From CAVXDY01 sp963760715 (GTDB lineage Bacteria > Actinomycetota > Thermoleophilia > Miltoncostaeales > Miltoncostaeaceae): a stretch of 64,000 nt of DNA. Position numbers and translations under genes: made by a program. The notes under the pieces are model-generated. The model saw nothing but the letters and a program-made list of their open reading frames with translations. It had not been told where the DNA came from and ran no database searches. The stretch is from the NCBI GenBank assembly GCA_963760715.1, contig CAVXDY010000003.1, positions 682,001 through 746,000 of the forward strand. The letters are read 5' to 3'. Below are positions 1-8,429 of this stretch, piece by piece. Every line of letters begins with the position of its first letter. The stretch's first letter is position 1.

Positions 1-1
1 T

Positions 2-301
2 GACTCGCGCGACGTGCTGCCCCGGTTCCTGCCCGAGTGGGAACGCGTCAACCTCTTCATCAACGACTCCGCCGCGGGACGCGACCTGCAGGCCCGCGAG
101 CTCGAGATCGTGCTCCCGTGGATGGCCGACGGCGGAGCCGTCGTGACGGCCCAGGACTTCCACGGGGTGCTGGGGCCGGCCACCGAGGGGCAGGGAATGG
201 GCTACCGGCGCTTCCAGGAGCATCCCCTCGACCACTTCTACCCCGGCCGGGTCCTGGGGTTCGCCGTCGACCGGCGCGACGCGGAGAACGAGACCGCCTG
301 A
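2..301 (+). CDS. C-terminal part of a probable class I SAM-dependent methyltransferase (5' end outside window)
   Basis: The reading frame is open from the left edge of the window to a TGA at 299-301, so only about 99 C-terminal residues are visible. The stretch NLFINDSAAG, followed by a helix and WMADGGAVVTAQDF, resembles the end of the Rossmann-type methyltransferase fold. There a hydrophobic strand ending in an acidic residue is followed by a helix and a PGG-type turn leading into another strand. The SAM-binding glycine loop would lie outside the window. It converges on the minus-strand operon starting at 613. The family call is inferred from strand-helix pattern only; an unrelated alpha/beta protein is possible. 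Confidence 0.4.
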   Translation, partial: DSRDVLPRFLPEWERVNLFINDSAAGRDLQARELEIVLPWMADGGAVVTAQDFHGVLGPATEGQGMGYRRFQEHPLDHFYPGRVLGFAVDRRDAENETA

Positions 302-310
302 GCCGGGGGC

Positions 311-613
311 TCAGGCGAAGAGGATCTCGTCGCCCGTCTCGCCCTCGCGCAGGCGCTGCTCCACCTTCTCGAAGGCCAGCTCGTGCAGGACGGGCAGCAG
401 GGTCTCGATGGGCCCGTCCGGGGCGTCGGCGTTGCGGAACTGCACGCTGACGCGGCCGATGAAGCAGGTCTTGATGCCCAGCTCCTCGCCGTCCCGCAGC
501 ACCCGCACCTGGAAGCCCCACAGCATGGGGGGCCCGTCGGTGAGCGAGGTCCGGATGCCCTGGGGATCGAGCTCGTAGGCCGTACCGTCAACCTCGACTT
601 GATGGTTAGTCAT
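311..613 (-). CDS. Hypothetical protein, 100 aa, coupled to the gamma-glutamyltransferase-like gene
   Basis: I do not recognise this protein. It is 100 residues, soluble, mixed alpha/beta, with no signal peptide or membrane segment. A beta-rich first half (residues about 5-55, including WGFQVRVLRDGEELGIKT) is followed by a charged amphipathic helix near the C terminus. The ATG at 613 overlaps the stop of the upstream gene as ATGA, so translation is very likely coupled and it is the last gene of the parA-ftsZ-ggt operon. Codon use matches the neighbours, which supports a real gene. No function is proposed. Confidence 0.75.
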   Translation of the reverse strand: MTNHQVEVDGTAYELDPQGIRTSLTDGPPMLWGFQVRVLRDGEELGIKTCFIGRVSVQFRNADAPDGPIETLLPVLHELAFEKVEQRLREGETGDEILFA

Positions 614-2175
614 AGATCGATCACCTCGCCACTCGCCGTCACGCCCGCCGCCGCACCGCCTCGCCGGGGGTCTCCGGCGCCCTCGAGCCCCCGGGGGCCC
701 GATCCGGCCAGGCTCACCCCTCCGAAGAACAGGCTCGTCGCCCCCCAGCGGCGCACCGCGTGGCCATCGGCGACGAGGGCCGCCACCGCCTCCTCCCCCA
801 CTCCCCCCTCCACGTCCACGCCGTCGCCCTCGGGGTGGACGCGGGGGCGTCGCACCGCATCGGCGGCTCCGAGCCCGCCGTCGACCGCGCTGATGACGGT
901 CTGGAGGATGGCCGAGCGCAGGCGGTTCGACCCCGCCGAGCCCAGCGCGAGCACCGGCTCGTCACCGCGCAGCAGGAGGGTGGGCGCCATCATCGAGGTC
1001 ATCCGGGCGCCCGGGGTGAGGCGGCCGAAGCCGCCGGGGTTGAGGTCTTCCTCTCCGAGCATGTTGTTCAGGAGGATGCCGGTCCCCGGCACCACCACGC
1101 CCGACCCCGAGCCGTTGGAGCTCGACAGGCTGGCCATGCCGCCGTCGCCGTCCACGGCGCTGATGTGGGTTGTGGAGCCGGTGGGCTTGCGGCTCACCGG
1201 CCAGCGGTCGGCGCCCTCCCGCCGGGCCACGCGCCGCGCCCAGAGACGCTCGATGGCGTCCTCCTCGTGGAGGTCGCGGTCGAACTCCGGCCCGCGCAGG
1301 GCGTTCGCCACCGCCCCGGCGCGCGCCACGGTGCGGTAGTGCTCCACGTCTCCGCGCGGCGGATGGTGCTGCTCGGCCTCGCTCAGGGCCACGGCGATCA
1401 GGGCGCCGCCGGAGGACGGCGGCGGGTTGATCAGCAGGGTGAGCCCCCGGTAGGAGATCTCGAGCGGGCGCCGCTCCACGACCCGGTACTCCCTCAGGTC
1501 CTCGGCCGTCACGAGCCCCCCGGTCGCGGCGAGGTGCTCGACGATCGCGGCGGCGAGCGGGCCGTCGCGCATGCTGCCCGGGCCCGCCTGCCCGAGGTGC
1601 GCCAGGGTCTCGGCCAGGTCGGGCAGGCGCAGGCGCTCGCCCTCGCCCAGCAGGCGGCCACCGGGGGCGTAGACGGCCGCGGCCGCGGGGGTCGCCCGCA
1701 GCATGTCGGCGAGGATCTCGTGGAGGTAGGCGGCCTCCCGGCCCAGGATCACGCCCTCGCGGGCAAGGCGCACCGCCGGCTCGACGAGGTCGGCCAGGGG
1801 GAGCCGGCCCAGGCGGGAGGCGGCCTCGCCCAGTCCCGACACCATGCCCGGCACGGCCACCGACGCCGGGCCGATGTGGAACACCTGGTCGGCGCCGCCG
1901 AACGGGACCGTGAACGAGTCGAGATCCCGCGCGTCGAGCCGCCGGCCGGCCGGGCCGAGACCGGGCACGGCCACGAAGAAGTCGAGCAGGGTCACCGCGC
2001 CCTCGGGCGACCGGGCGAGGAGGAACCCGCCGGCCGCCGGGCCGGTGAGCGGGCTCTCGGCGACCGCCGCCGCGAACGCCGCCGCGCAGACCGCGTCCAC
2101 CGCACCGCCCCCTCGGGCCAGGGTCAGCGCCCCGGCGCGCGCGGTGTGGGGGTGGCCGGCGGCGACCACGCCCAC
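610..2175 (-). CDS. Gamma-glutamyltransferase family protein (Ntn-hydrolase)
   Basis: Members of this family transfer or hydrolyse gamma-glutamyl groups, for example from glutathione, after autocatalytic cleavage that exposes a catalytic threonine. The protein is 521 residues. The N-terminal AAGHPHTARAGALTLARGGG followed by AVDAVCAA matches the family start. The nucleophile region TTHISAVD places the likely catalytic Thr at residue 336. It is followed by the family motif GSGVVVPGTGILLNNML, and a GSAGSNRLRSAI segment lies near the end. The GTG at 2175 is chosen because it lies just beyond the ftsZ stop and just before the conserved N terminus. No signal peptide is visible, whereas many GGTs are exported. 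It lies 23 nt downstream of ftsZ and overlaps the next gene by 4 nt. Confidence 0.85.
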   Translation of the reverse strand: MGVVAAGHPHTARAGALTLARGGGAVDAVCAAAFAAAVAESPLTGPAAGGFLLARSPEGAVTLLDFFVAVPGLGPAGRRLDARDLDSFTVPFGGADQVFHIGPASVAVPGMVSGLGEAASRLGRLPLADLVEPAVRLAREGVILGREAAYLHEILADMLRATPAAAAVYAPGGRLLGEGERLRLPDLAETLAHLGQAGPGSMRDGPLAAAIVEHLAATGGLVTAEDLREYRVVERRPLEISYRGLTLLINPPPSSGGALIAVALSEAEQHHPPRGDVEHYRTVARAGAVANALRGPEFDRDLHEEDAIERLWARRVARREGADRWPVSRKPTGSTTHISAVDGDGGMASLSSSNGSGSGVVVPGTGILLNNMLGEEDLNPGGFGRLTPGARMTSMMAPTLLLRGDEPVLALGSAGSNRLRSAILQTVISAVDGGLGAADAVRRPRVHPEGDGVDVEGGVGEEAVAALVADGHAVRRWGATSLFFGGVSLAGSGPRGLEGAGDPRRGGAAAGVTASGEVIDL

Positions 2176-2198
2176 CGGCGGGTCAGGCCGGGCGCTCG

Positions 2199-3512
2199 CT
2201 ACGCCGCGTCCCCGCGCCCGCCGCCGGGATCGGCGTCGGGTCGCGGGATGAGGCTGGTGGCGTCGGGATCGGCCGGCTCGGACTCCAGGTCGAACACGGC
2301 GCCGCCACCACCGCGGCGCGACCCGGCCGGGCCGGCCGGGTAGGGCATGTCGAAGCGCGTGACCGGCGCCTGCCGGGGCGCCCGCTCCCGCGCGCGGGGG
2401 GCCGCCGCGGCGCCGGCCTCCTCGGGCTCCCGCGGGGGGGCCGACCGGTTGCCGGTGAAGTTCGCGGCCACGACGGTCACCCACACCTGGCCCTGGAGGT
2501 CGGGGTCGATGGTGGCGCCGAAGATGATGTTCGCCTCGGGGTCGGCGGCGTCGGCCACGACCTGGGCGACCTCGCTCACCTCCACCAGCGACAGGTCCGG
2601 GCCGCCGGTGACGCCCAGCAGGATGCCCTTGGCGCCGTCGATCGGGGTCTCCAGCAGCGGCGACGCGATCGCGGCCTGGGCCGCCTCGGTGGCGCGGTTG
2701 CCGCCGCCGGCGTAGCCGATCCCCAGCAGCGCGGTGCCGGCGCCGCGGATGATGGTGCGGACGTCGGCGAAGTCCAGGTTGATGAGCCCGGGCAGCGTGA
2801 TGAGGTCGCAGATGCCCTGCACGCCCTGGCGCAGCAGGTCGTCGCAGACCTTGAAGGCGTCGACCATGCTCGTGCCGCGCTCGAGCACGGCCATCAGGCG
2901 GTCGTTGGGGATGATGATCACCGTGTCGGCGGCGGCCTGGAGCCGCTCCAAGCCGACCTCGGCGGCCTGGGTGCGCCGGCTGCCCTCGAAGCCGAACGGC
3001 CGCGTGACCACGGCGACGGTGAGCGCGCCCATCTCGCGGGCGATCTTGGCCACCAGCGGCGCGCCGCCGGTGCCGGTGCCGCCGCCCTGGCCGGCGGCGA
3101 TGAACACCAGGTCGCTGCCCCGCAGGGCCCGGCGCACCTGCTCCTCGCTCTCGCGGACGGCCTGCTCGCCGAGCGCCGGGTCGCCCCCGGTGCCCAGACC
3201 CCGCGTGAGCTCCATGCCCACCGGGATGCGGACGTCGGCCTCGCTCACCTCGAGCGCCTGGCGGTCCGTGTTGACGGCGACGAACTCCACACCCCGCAGC
3301 CCCGCCTCGATCATGCGGTTGACCGCGTTGCACCCGGCGCCGCCCACCCCCACCACGCGGATGACGGCCACGTAGTTGGTCAGGTCGGAGGGCCCGGGCC
3401 CGCGATCCTGCTCGGGTTGCTGCGGAGGGCGGGGGTTGAGGGCGTCGGTGTTCCGGAAGAGCTCCGACAGCGGCCCCTCGCGCATGCTCGGCCGGCCGCC
3501 GCGGGTGCTCAC
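2199..3512 (-). CDS. ftsZ: FtsZ, tubulin-like cell-division GTPase
   Basis: FtsZ polymerises with GTP into the cytokinetic ring. The 437-residue protein has the first glycine loop VVGVGGAGCNAVNRMI near residue 53, the tubulin signature GQGGGTGTG at 141-149, and the T7 loop NLDFADVRTII with the catalytic aspartates, so GTPase activity is expected. The N-terminal extension before the core is about 48 residues, longer than usual. The C-terminal tail is Pro/Ala/Gly/Arg-rich and ends in GGGRGDAA. I see no canonical C-terminal peptide of the D-[LI]-x-[IV]-P-x-F-[LI] type, only an internal FDMPYP. The GTG start at 3512 overlaps the parA stop as GTGA. No ftsQ, ftsA, murC or sepF is nearby, so this may be a second, specialised FtsZ. 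Confidence 0.93.
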   Translation of the reverse strand: MSTRGGRPSMREGPLSELFRNTDALNPRPPQQPEQDRGPGPSDLTNYVAVIRVVGVGGAGCNAVNRMIEAGLRGVEFVAVNTDRQALEVSEADVRIPVGMELTRGLGTGGDPALGEQAVRESEEQVRRALRGSDLVFIAAGQGGGTGTGGAPLVAKIAREMGALTVAVVTRPFGFEGSRRTQAAEVGLERLQAAADTVIIIPNDRLMAVLERGTSMVDAFKVCDDLLRQGVQGICDLITLPGLINLDFADVRTIIRGAGTALLGIGYAGGGNRATEAAQAAIASPLLETPIDGAKGILLGVTGGPDLSLVEVSEVAQVVADAADPEANIIFGATIDPDLQGQVWVTVVAANFTGNRSAPPREPEEAGAAAAPRARERAPRQAPVTRFDMPYPAGPAGSRRGGGGAVFDLESEPADPDATSLIPRPDADPGGGRGDAA

Positions 3513-4324
3513 GCCGCCGCCTCGCGCGGTCGCCCCACCCCCACGCCCAGGTGGAGCTCCCGATCGGCCACCTCGCGGCCGAGCTGGCGGTACCAGCGCG
3601 CCGCCTGGCCGTCGGGGTCGTAGCGGATGACGCTCATGCCCTGCACCGGCGCCTCCGCGAAGCGGATCGTCTTGCCGATGCGCGTGCGATAGACCCGGTC
3701 ACCGAAACTCTCCTCGAGCAGCGCCACGGCCTCGCGGCCGTGGATGGTGCGGCCGTCGTACATCGTGGGGAGGATACCCACGATGTCCACCTTCGGGCTC
3801 AGATTCTCGCGCACCTGCTGGAGGGTCTGGTTGAGCTGGGCCAGCCCGCGCAGCGAGAGGTACTCGCACTGCACCGGCACGATCACCCCGTCGGAGGCCA
3901 CCATCGCGTTGATGGTGAGCAGCCCCAGGGAGGGCGGCGTGTCGAGCAGGATGACGTCGTAGAGCTCCCGCACCGGGCGCAGGGCGCGCTGGAGCGTCCG
4001 CTCGCGGCCGATCGCCGCCGACAGGGCCAGCTCGGCGCCGGCCAGCTCGATCCCGGCCGGGGCGATGTCCACCTCACGGGCCTCGATGACCTCCGTGATG
4101 GACGCGCTGCCCGTGAGCACGTGGTACATGCCGACGGTGAGCGACTCCACGTCGATCCCCTGGCTCATCGACAGGTTGCTCTGGGGGTCGAGGTCGATCA
4201 CGAGCACCCGGGCGCCGAGGCCCTTCAGGGCCACGCCCAGATTCAGCGTCGTGGTGGTCTTTGCGACGCCGCCCTTCTGGTTGGCGAGGGCGAGGACGCG
4301 AGCGGATCGAGACATCGAGCGCAC
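3509..4324 (-). CDS. ParA/Soj-family ATPase
   Basis: ParA-type ATPases form nucleotide-dependent dimers that position DNA or protein cargo. The 271-residue protein has a deviant Walker A motif KGGVAKTT at 17-24 with the signature lysine, a Walker A' region VLVIDLDPQSNLS, and the Walker B strand VILLDTPPSLG. The C-terminal part (GRTIHGREAVALLEESFG, then TRIGKTIRFAEAP) is typical of Soj/ParA. A start at the ATG at 4315 (MSRSARV) is also possible. No ParB gene or parS-like site is recognisable nearby. Its stop is fused to the ftsZ start (GTGA), so ParA and FtsZ are probably made in step and may work together in division-site or cargo placement. Confidence 0.9.
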   Translation of the reverse strand: MRSMSRSARVLALANQKGGVAKTTTTLNLGVALKGLGARVLVIDLDPQSNLSMSQGIDVESLTVGMYHVLTGSASITEVIEAREVDIAPAGIELAGAELALSAAIGRERTLQRALRPVRELYDVILLDTPPSLGLLTINAMVASDGVIVPVQCEYLSLRGLAQLNQTLQQVRENLSPKVDIVGILPTMYDGRTIHGREAVALLEESFGDRVYRTRIGKTIRFAEAPVQGMSVIRYDPDGQAARWYRQLGREVADRELHLGVGVGRPREAAA

Positions 4325-4391
4325 CTTGGTGGTGGCAATGGACTTCCGCTCGATTCTCCGCGCGAGGGCGATCTCCTTGCGGAAGCGCCAC

Positions 4392-5063
4392 TCAGTCGGG
4401 TGGGAGCTCCAGCCGTCGCTGCCCCGCCCAGGCCGCCGCCTGGGACCGTCGCTGGAAGCCCAGCTTGCGCAGAAGCTGGCTCACGTGGTTGCGCACGGTC
4501 TTCTCGGACAGGTGCAGCACCTCACCGATGGCGCGGTTCGTGTATCCCTCGGCGATCAGCGCCAGCATGCGGCGCTCGCGGTCGGTGAGGCCCGCGAGCT
4601 CCGCCTCGGACTGCTTGGCCGACAGCTCGCGGAACTGGGTCAGCAGCGCGCCGGCCGCGCGCGGATCCAGCGCGGACTCCCCGGCCGCGGCCTCGCGGAT
4701 GGCCTGGGTCAGGCGCTCGGCGTCGGCCTGCTTGAGCAGGTACCCGCTGGCCCCGGCCATCACGGCGCCCACGATCGCCTCCTCGTCGGAGTACGAGGTC
4801 AGCATCACGATGCGGGCGTCGGGATGGTCGGCCTTGATGCGGCGGCAGGCCTCGACGCCGCTGGCGTCGGGCAGGCGCACGTCCATCAGGACGACGTCCG
4901 GGTGGGTCTGCTCGTGGAGCTGCACGGCCTCGGCGGCGGTCTGGGCCTCGCCCACGACGCGGAAGCCCGCCGAGGCCGAGAGGAGGGTGCGAAGGCCGAT
5001 GCGGACCACGGCGTGGTCGTCGACGATCAGGACCCGGATGGGGTCTGCTGGGACGGTGGTCAC
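4392..5063 (-). CDS. NarL/FixJ-family response regulator
   Basis: This is a DNA-binding response regulator of 223 residues. The receiver domain (about 8-125) shows IRVLIVDDHAVVR and the phospho-acceptor strand VVLMDVRLP with Asp61, plus the conserved lysine in GYLLKQAD. The C-terminal LuxR-type helix-turn-helix (about 150-215) shows LTDRERRMLALIAEGYTNR and a recognition helix in SEKTVRNHVSQLLRKL. The GTG start at 5063 overlaps the histidine kinase stop as GTGA, identifying the cognate pair. The ParA-ftsZ operon starts 67 nt downstream on the same strand. The regulated genes cannot be deduced from the sequence. Confidence 0.93.
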   Translation of the reverse strand: MTTVPADPIRVLIVDDHAVVRIGLRTLLSASAGFRVVGEAQTAAEAVQLHEQTHPDVVLMDVRLPDASGVEACRRIKADHPDARIVMLTSYSDEEAIVGAVMAGASGYLLKQADAERLTQAIREAAAGESALDPRAAGALLTQFRELSAKQSEAELAGLTDRERRMLALIAEGYTNRAIGEVLHLSEKTVRNHVSQLLRKLGFQRRSQAAAWAGQRRLELPPD

Positions 5064-6520
5064 GACGCGGTCACCTCGGGAACGGAATCGGGAATGGAGG
5101 CCTCGCCTGCGGGCTCCTCGCTGTCGAGTGGCACCTCGAGCATGACGCGCGTCCCGCCGCGGGGCCCTGGGCCCACGGCGAGGCGCCCTCCCAGCCGGCG
5201 GGCGCGCTCGCGCATGTTGCGCAGTCCCTGGTGGCCCTCCTCGGCCGCCGGGGGGGCGGAGCCGCAGCCGCGGCCGTCGTCGGTCACCGAGAGATCGAGC
5301 TCGTCGGGGTGGAACGCCAGGACCACCTGCACGCGGCAGGCGCCGGCGTGGCGGGCGGTGTTCGAGAGCGCCTCGCGCAGGATCTGCTCGAGGTGCTCGC
5401 CCGCCTCCTCGGGGAGCGGCCCGGCGGCGCCGAGGCCCTCGGCGCGGAAGCGCACGTCGCCGCCCGTCTCCTCGGCGAACCGCCGGGTGAGGGCGCCGAG
5501 CCCGGCCGCGATGCCCTCGGGCGTGGCGGGCGTCTGGGCCAGCGCGCGGATGTAGTCGCGGATGCCGTCCGTGACGGCGTTCAGGTCCGCGACCACCTCC
5601 CGCACCTCCGAGCGCACCGAGGGCTCGTCGCACCGGATGGCCACCGACTCCAGGTGGAGCCCGGCCGCATAGATCGACTGGATCGTGCCGTCGTGCAGGT
5701 CACGCCGGAACCGGGAGCGCTCCTCGGCGATGGCGCGGGCCCGGTCGAGGGCCTCGAGCTGCTGCTTGGCCTCCACGTCGAAGATCTCGAGCAGCTTCAC
5801 CGCGAGGACGCAGAGGGCGAGGCCGGCGAGAGCCCGCACCACCTCCAGCGGAAGCCCCGTGAGGTCGAACCAGCCCTGGGAGTCGAGGATCCCCCCCGGG
5901 GTGAGCGGACCGGGGGCCACGATCGCCCCGCCCACGATCGCGTAGACGGCCAGGACCGCGGCGGCCGCGGCCGCGTAGGGCCGGATCCCCAGCATCCCCG
6001 CCGCCGACAGCTCGGCCCGCTGGCGCCAGAGGCCCACGGCCGACAGGAGCGCCGCGGGCAGGAGCAGGCTGTAGCGCGCGAGCTCCACGGCGGCGGACTC
6101 CCACTCGGCGGCGCTCCAGGCCGAGGCGTCGGCGGCCAGCGCGGTGATCGCCACGATCCCGACCGCCACGAGGATCGAGACGATCGTGAGGCTCCGCCGC
6201 ACGAGCGTTGACGGCCCCATCAGGCGGAGGCCGAACTGCACCAGGAGGACGAAGGCCACGATCTGCACCAGCCCCCGCAGCACGAGCAGGCCGTCGATGA
6301 GGCCCGTGCCCATGTAGCTCTCCTGGATGGGCACGAACACGTAGCCCCACACGGCGAGCGCCTCGACGAAGGCGAAGCCCGCCAGCCAGATCAGCGAGGA
6401 GGAGAGGGTGAGGCGGGTCGCGCGGCGGCGCTGGAGCCACACCGCGAACCCGAGGGTGAAGAAGACCAGCCCCTGCGCGAACAGGATGATGGTCTCGTTC
6501 TGAATGAAGAACTCGCGCAC
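5060..6520 (-). CDS. Membrane sensor histidine kinase, HisKA_3/NarX-like
   Basis: The 486-residue protein has about seven hydrophobic segments in its first 250 residues (for example near 10-30, 40-60, 80-105, 110-130 and 185-205), forming a membrane-embedded sensor without a large extracellular loop. A coiled linker leads to the dimerisation/phosphotransfer helix RRDLHDGTIQSIYAAG, with phospho-acceptor His276. The ATPase domain has the N box REALSNTARHA, the G1 box DDGRGCG and the G2 region GLRNMRERARRLGG. This arrangement is typical of kinases that phosphorylate NarL-type regulators, here the overlapping downstream gene. The signal is unknown; the multi-helix sensor suggests a membrane-associated or lipophilic cue. 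Confidence 0.92.
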   Translation of the reverse strand: MREFFIQNETIILFAQGLVFFTLGFAVWLQRRRATRLTLSSSLIWLAGFAFVEALAVWGYVFVPIQESYMGTGLIDGLLVLRGLVQIVAFVLLVQFGLRLMGPSTLVRRSLTIVSILVAVGIVAITALAADASAWSAAEWESAAVELARYSLLLPAALLSAVGLWRQRAELSAAGMLGIRPYAAAAAAVLAVYAIVGGAIVAPGPLTPGGILDSQGWFDLTGLPLEVVRALAGLALCVLAVKLLEIFDVEAKQQLEALDRARAIAEERSRFRRDLHDGTIQSIYAAGLHLESVAIRCDEPSVRSEVREVVADLNAVTDGIRDYIRALAQTPATPEGIAAGLGALTRRFAEETGGDVRFRAEGLGAAGPLPEEAGEHLEQILREALSNTARHAGACRVQVVLAFHPDELDLSVTDDGRGCGSAPPAAEEGHQGLRNMRERARRLGGRLAVGPGPRGGTRVMLEVPLDSEEPAGEASIPDSVPEVTAS

Positions 6521-6538
6521 CCGCCCCCCGGCGTCGCG

Positions 6539-6796
6539 TCAGCGGCTCGCGAGCGCCTCCAGCTCGGCGCGCATGCGCTCGAGCACCTCGCTGCCGCCGG
6601 CGGCCTCGACCACCTCCGGCTCCTCCAGCAGGGCCCGCCGGTCGACCGGCGCGAGCCGGTTGGTGACGTAGGGGTCCTCGAAGACCGAGTTGAGGCTGCG
6701 CCCGGCCTTCAGCTGGCGCACGACGTACTCGATCAGCCGCTTGTGCGCCGCGGACTCCGTGTTGACCAGCTTCTTGACCTCTTCCTTGATGCCCAT
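6539..6796 (-). CDS. Hypothetical protein, 85 aa, charged and helical
   Basis: This is a small soluble protein I do not recognise. It is almost entirely helical and highly charged, beginning MGIKEEVKKLVNTESAAHKR and continuing with RQLKAGRSLNSVFEDPYVTN. A basic N-terminal half is followed by an acidic C-terminal half. There is no signal peptide or membrane segment. It lies between htpX (10 nt upstream, same strand) and the histidine kinase (18 nt downstream), so it is probably co-transcribed with one or both. Codon use is normal for the region. No function is proposed. Confidence 0.75.
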   Translation of the reverse strand: MGIKEEVKKLVNTESAAHKRLIEYVVRQLKAGRSLNSVFEDPYVTNRLAPVDRRALLEEPEVVEAAGGSEVLERMRAELEALASR

Positions 6797-6806
6797 CCGG
6801 ACCCCC

Positions 6807-7721
6807 CTAGAAGGTCTGCAGCTGAAGGCTGCTGGCGCCCGCCATCCGGCGGAGGCGCGCGATGCGCTCCTCCATCGGGGGGTGGGTGGAGAACAACTGG
6901 CCCATGCCGCGCCCGCCGCGCCCTCCGCGATCGCGGGCGTTGGACGCCAGCGGGTTGACGATGAACAGCGGGGCCGCCGACGGGTTCACCTTCATCGGGA
7001 TCGCCTCGGCGCCGCGCTGGAGCGTCTCGAGCGCGTCCGCGAGCGGGTTGGGATCGCCGAGGAGCTGCGCGCCGGTGGCGTCGGCCACGTACTCGCGCTG
7101 GCGCGAGATGGCCATCTGGATGATCGCGGCCGCGATCGGCGCCAGGATGATCGTCGCCAGGGTCCCGACGATCCCCAGCGGGTTGTCGTCGTCACCGCCG
7201 AACAGCAGGGAGAACTGGAGGAAGTTCGCGATGGCCGAGATGGCCCCGGCCACCATCGCGGCGATGCTGGCGATGAGGATGTCGTGGTTCTTGATGTGGC
7301 CCATCTCGTGGGCGAGGACGCCCTCGAGCTCGCGAGGGGGCAGCGCCTGCATGATGCCGTGGGTGACCGCGATCGCGGCGTGCTTGGGGCTGCGGCCGGT
7401 CGCGAACGCGTTGGGCTGCTCCGCGGGGGTCATGTACACCGCGGGCTTCGGGACCCCGGCGCGGGCGGCGAGCCCGGCGATCATCCGGTGCAGCTCGGGA
7501 GCCTCCTGCTCGCTCACCGGGACCGCCTTGCTCATCTTCAGAGCGATCTTCCCGCTGAACCAGAACATGACGAAGTTGAACACCACGGCGATGAGGGCGA
7601 AGACGATCAGGCCCGACGCACCGCCGATGAGGTATCCGATCGCCACGAGCAGCCCCGTGAGGGCCGCGACGAGGACGAAGGTCTTGAAGTTGTTGCCCGC
7701 CTTGTAGGAGGCGAGGTCCAT
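6807..7721 (-). CDS. htpX: HtpX-like membrane zinc metalloprotease (M48)
   Basis: HtpX proteins degrade misfolded membrane proteins and are usually heat- or envelope-stress induced. The 304-residue protein has two N-terminal membrane helices (about 13-33 and 38-58), the zinc motif HEMGH at 138-142, two more membrane helices after it, and the downstream metal-ligand region SRQREYVADATGAQLL. The family motif PNAFATGRSPKHAAIAVT precedes the active site. I chose the ATG at 7721 because AAGGAGA lies just upstream at normal spacing; longer starts lack support. The C terminus FSTHPPMEERIARLRRM is the standard HtpX ending. The first gene downstream is an 85-aa hypothetical. Confidence 0.95.
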   Translation of the reverse strand: MDLASYKAGNNFKTFVLVAALTGLLVAIGYLIGGASGLIVFALIAVVFNFVMFWFSGKIALKMSKAVPVSEQEAPELHRMIAGLAARAGVPKPAVYMTPAEQPNAFATGRSPKHAAIAVTHGIMQALPPRELEGVLAHEMGHIKNHDILIASIAAMVAGAISAIANFLQFSLLFGGDDDNPLGIVGTLATIILAPIAAAIIQMAISRQREYVADATGAQLLGDPNPLADALETLQRGAEAIPMKVNPSAAPLFIVNPLASNARDRGGRGGRGMGQLFSTHPPMEERIARLRRMAGASSLQLQTF

Positions 7722-7808
7722 GGTCTCTCCTTGGGGATCACTCAGCCGGGCGGATCTCCGGCCCGGAGCGATTATAGGAGAGGTCTCCGGCCGTGCCGGG
7801 CCCTGTCG

Positions 7809-7835
7809 TTGACGGCCGGTTAAGGGCGATACCCT
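7809..7835 (+). promoter_or_regulatory. Candidate promoter for the lipoprotein gene, leaderless type
   Basis: TTGACG at 7809-7814 and TACCCT at 7830-7835 are separated by 15 nt, somewhat short. The GTG start at 7843 lies 7 nt after the -10-like hexamer and has no Shine-Dalgarno sequence, so transcription may begin at or next to the start codon. Confidence 0.35.
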
Positions 7836-7842
7836 CGCCGTC

Positions 7843-8409
7843 GTGCGGATCCTCGCCATCCTCGTCCTCGCCGCGCTCGTCACGGCGGGGTGCGGTCCGT
7901 CCAGCCCCACCGAGGCCGGCGGGCCGGACGCCGACCCGATCTACCTGCTCAACGTGCTCCCGAGCCCCGACGACCTGCGCGGCCCGCCGGTGACGACGGT
8001 TGACCCCGGCACCCTGCTCGAGACCCTCACGGGCACGGCCGACCCCAACCTGGCGGCGCAGCTCCCCGACCGCGGCCTGAAGACCGCCGCCGTCCGCACC
8101 TGGACCTCGCCCGATGGCGGGAAGCTGCAGGCCGCGGTGAGCGTCTGGCGCTCGCACCTCGTGGCCACCGGCGTCGGGGGCGACGCCTCGGCCCGGCTGG
8201 CGGACGAGGACGGCGCGAGCGCGTGGACCCCGTCGGAGGTGCCGGGCAGCCGGGGAGCGCGGATCGACGGGGACCACCCGGAGCGCCGGCTGGCCTATGC
8301 GGTGGGCCCCAACTCCCTCTACGTCCGCTCGACCGGCGACGTCCCCGAGGACGCCGTCATCCGCACGCTGCACCGCCTCATCGTCACCCAGGAGGGGCGC
8401 CAGGGCTGA
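7843..8409 (+). CDS. Putative lipoprotein of unknown function
   Basis: The N terminus MRILAILVLAALVTAGC is a typical lipoprotein signal peptide with lipobox VTAGC and the lipidated cysteine at residue 17, so the protein should be anchored on the outer face of the membrane. The mature part (about 170 residues) is alpha/beta with no domain I recognise. A recurring VWRSHLVATGVGGDASARL-type pattern suggests an antiparallel sheet. The GTG start is preceded by a -10-like element rather than a Shine-Dalgarno site. It diverges from htpX and converges on the ABC permease gene. Function unknown. Confidence 0.8.
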   Translation: MRILAILVLAALVTAGCGPSSPTEAGGPDADPIYLLNVLPSPDDLRGPPVTTVDPGTLLETLTGTADPNLAAQLPDRGLKTAAVRTWTSPDGGKLQAAVSVWRSHLVATGVGGDASARLADEDGASAWTPSEVPGSRGARIDGDHPERRLAYAVGPNSLYVRSTGDVPEDAVIRTLHRLIVTQEGRQG

Positions 8410-8429
8410 CCGGCCCGGCCGGCCGCGGC

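Noticed and set aside
2199..3333. Apparent N-terminal extension of the gamma-glutamyltransferase over ftsZ
   Set aside because: This is an out-of-frame reading of ftsZ. Family similarity begins only after the ftsZ stop.
4065..5555. 496-codon plus-strand frame across parA and the response regulator
   Set aside because: It lies antisense to two well-defined genes and has a low-complexity composition. No family features are seen.
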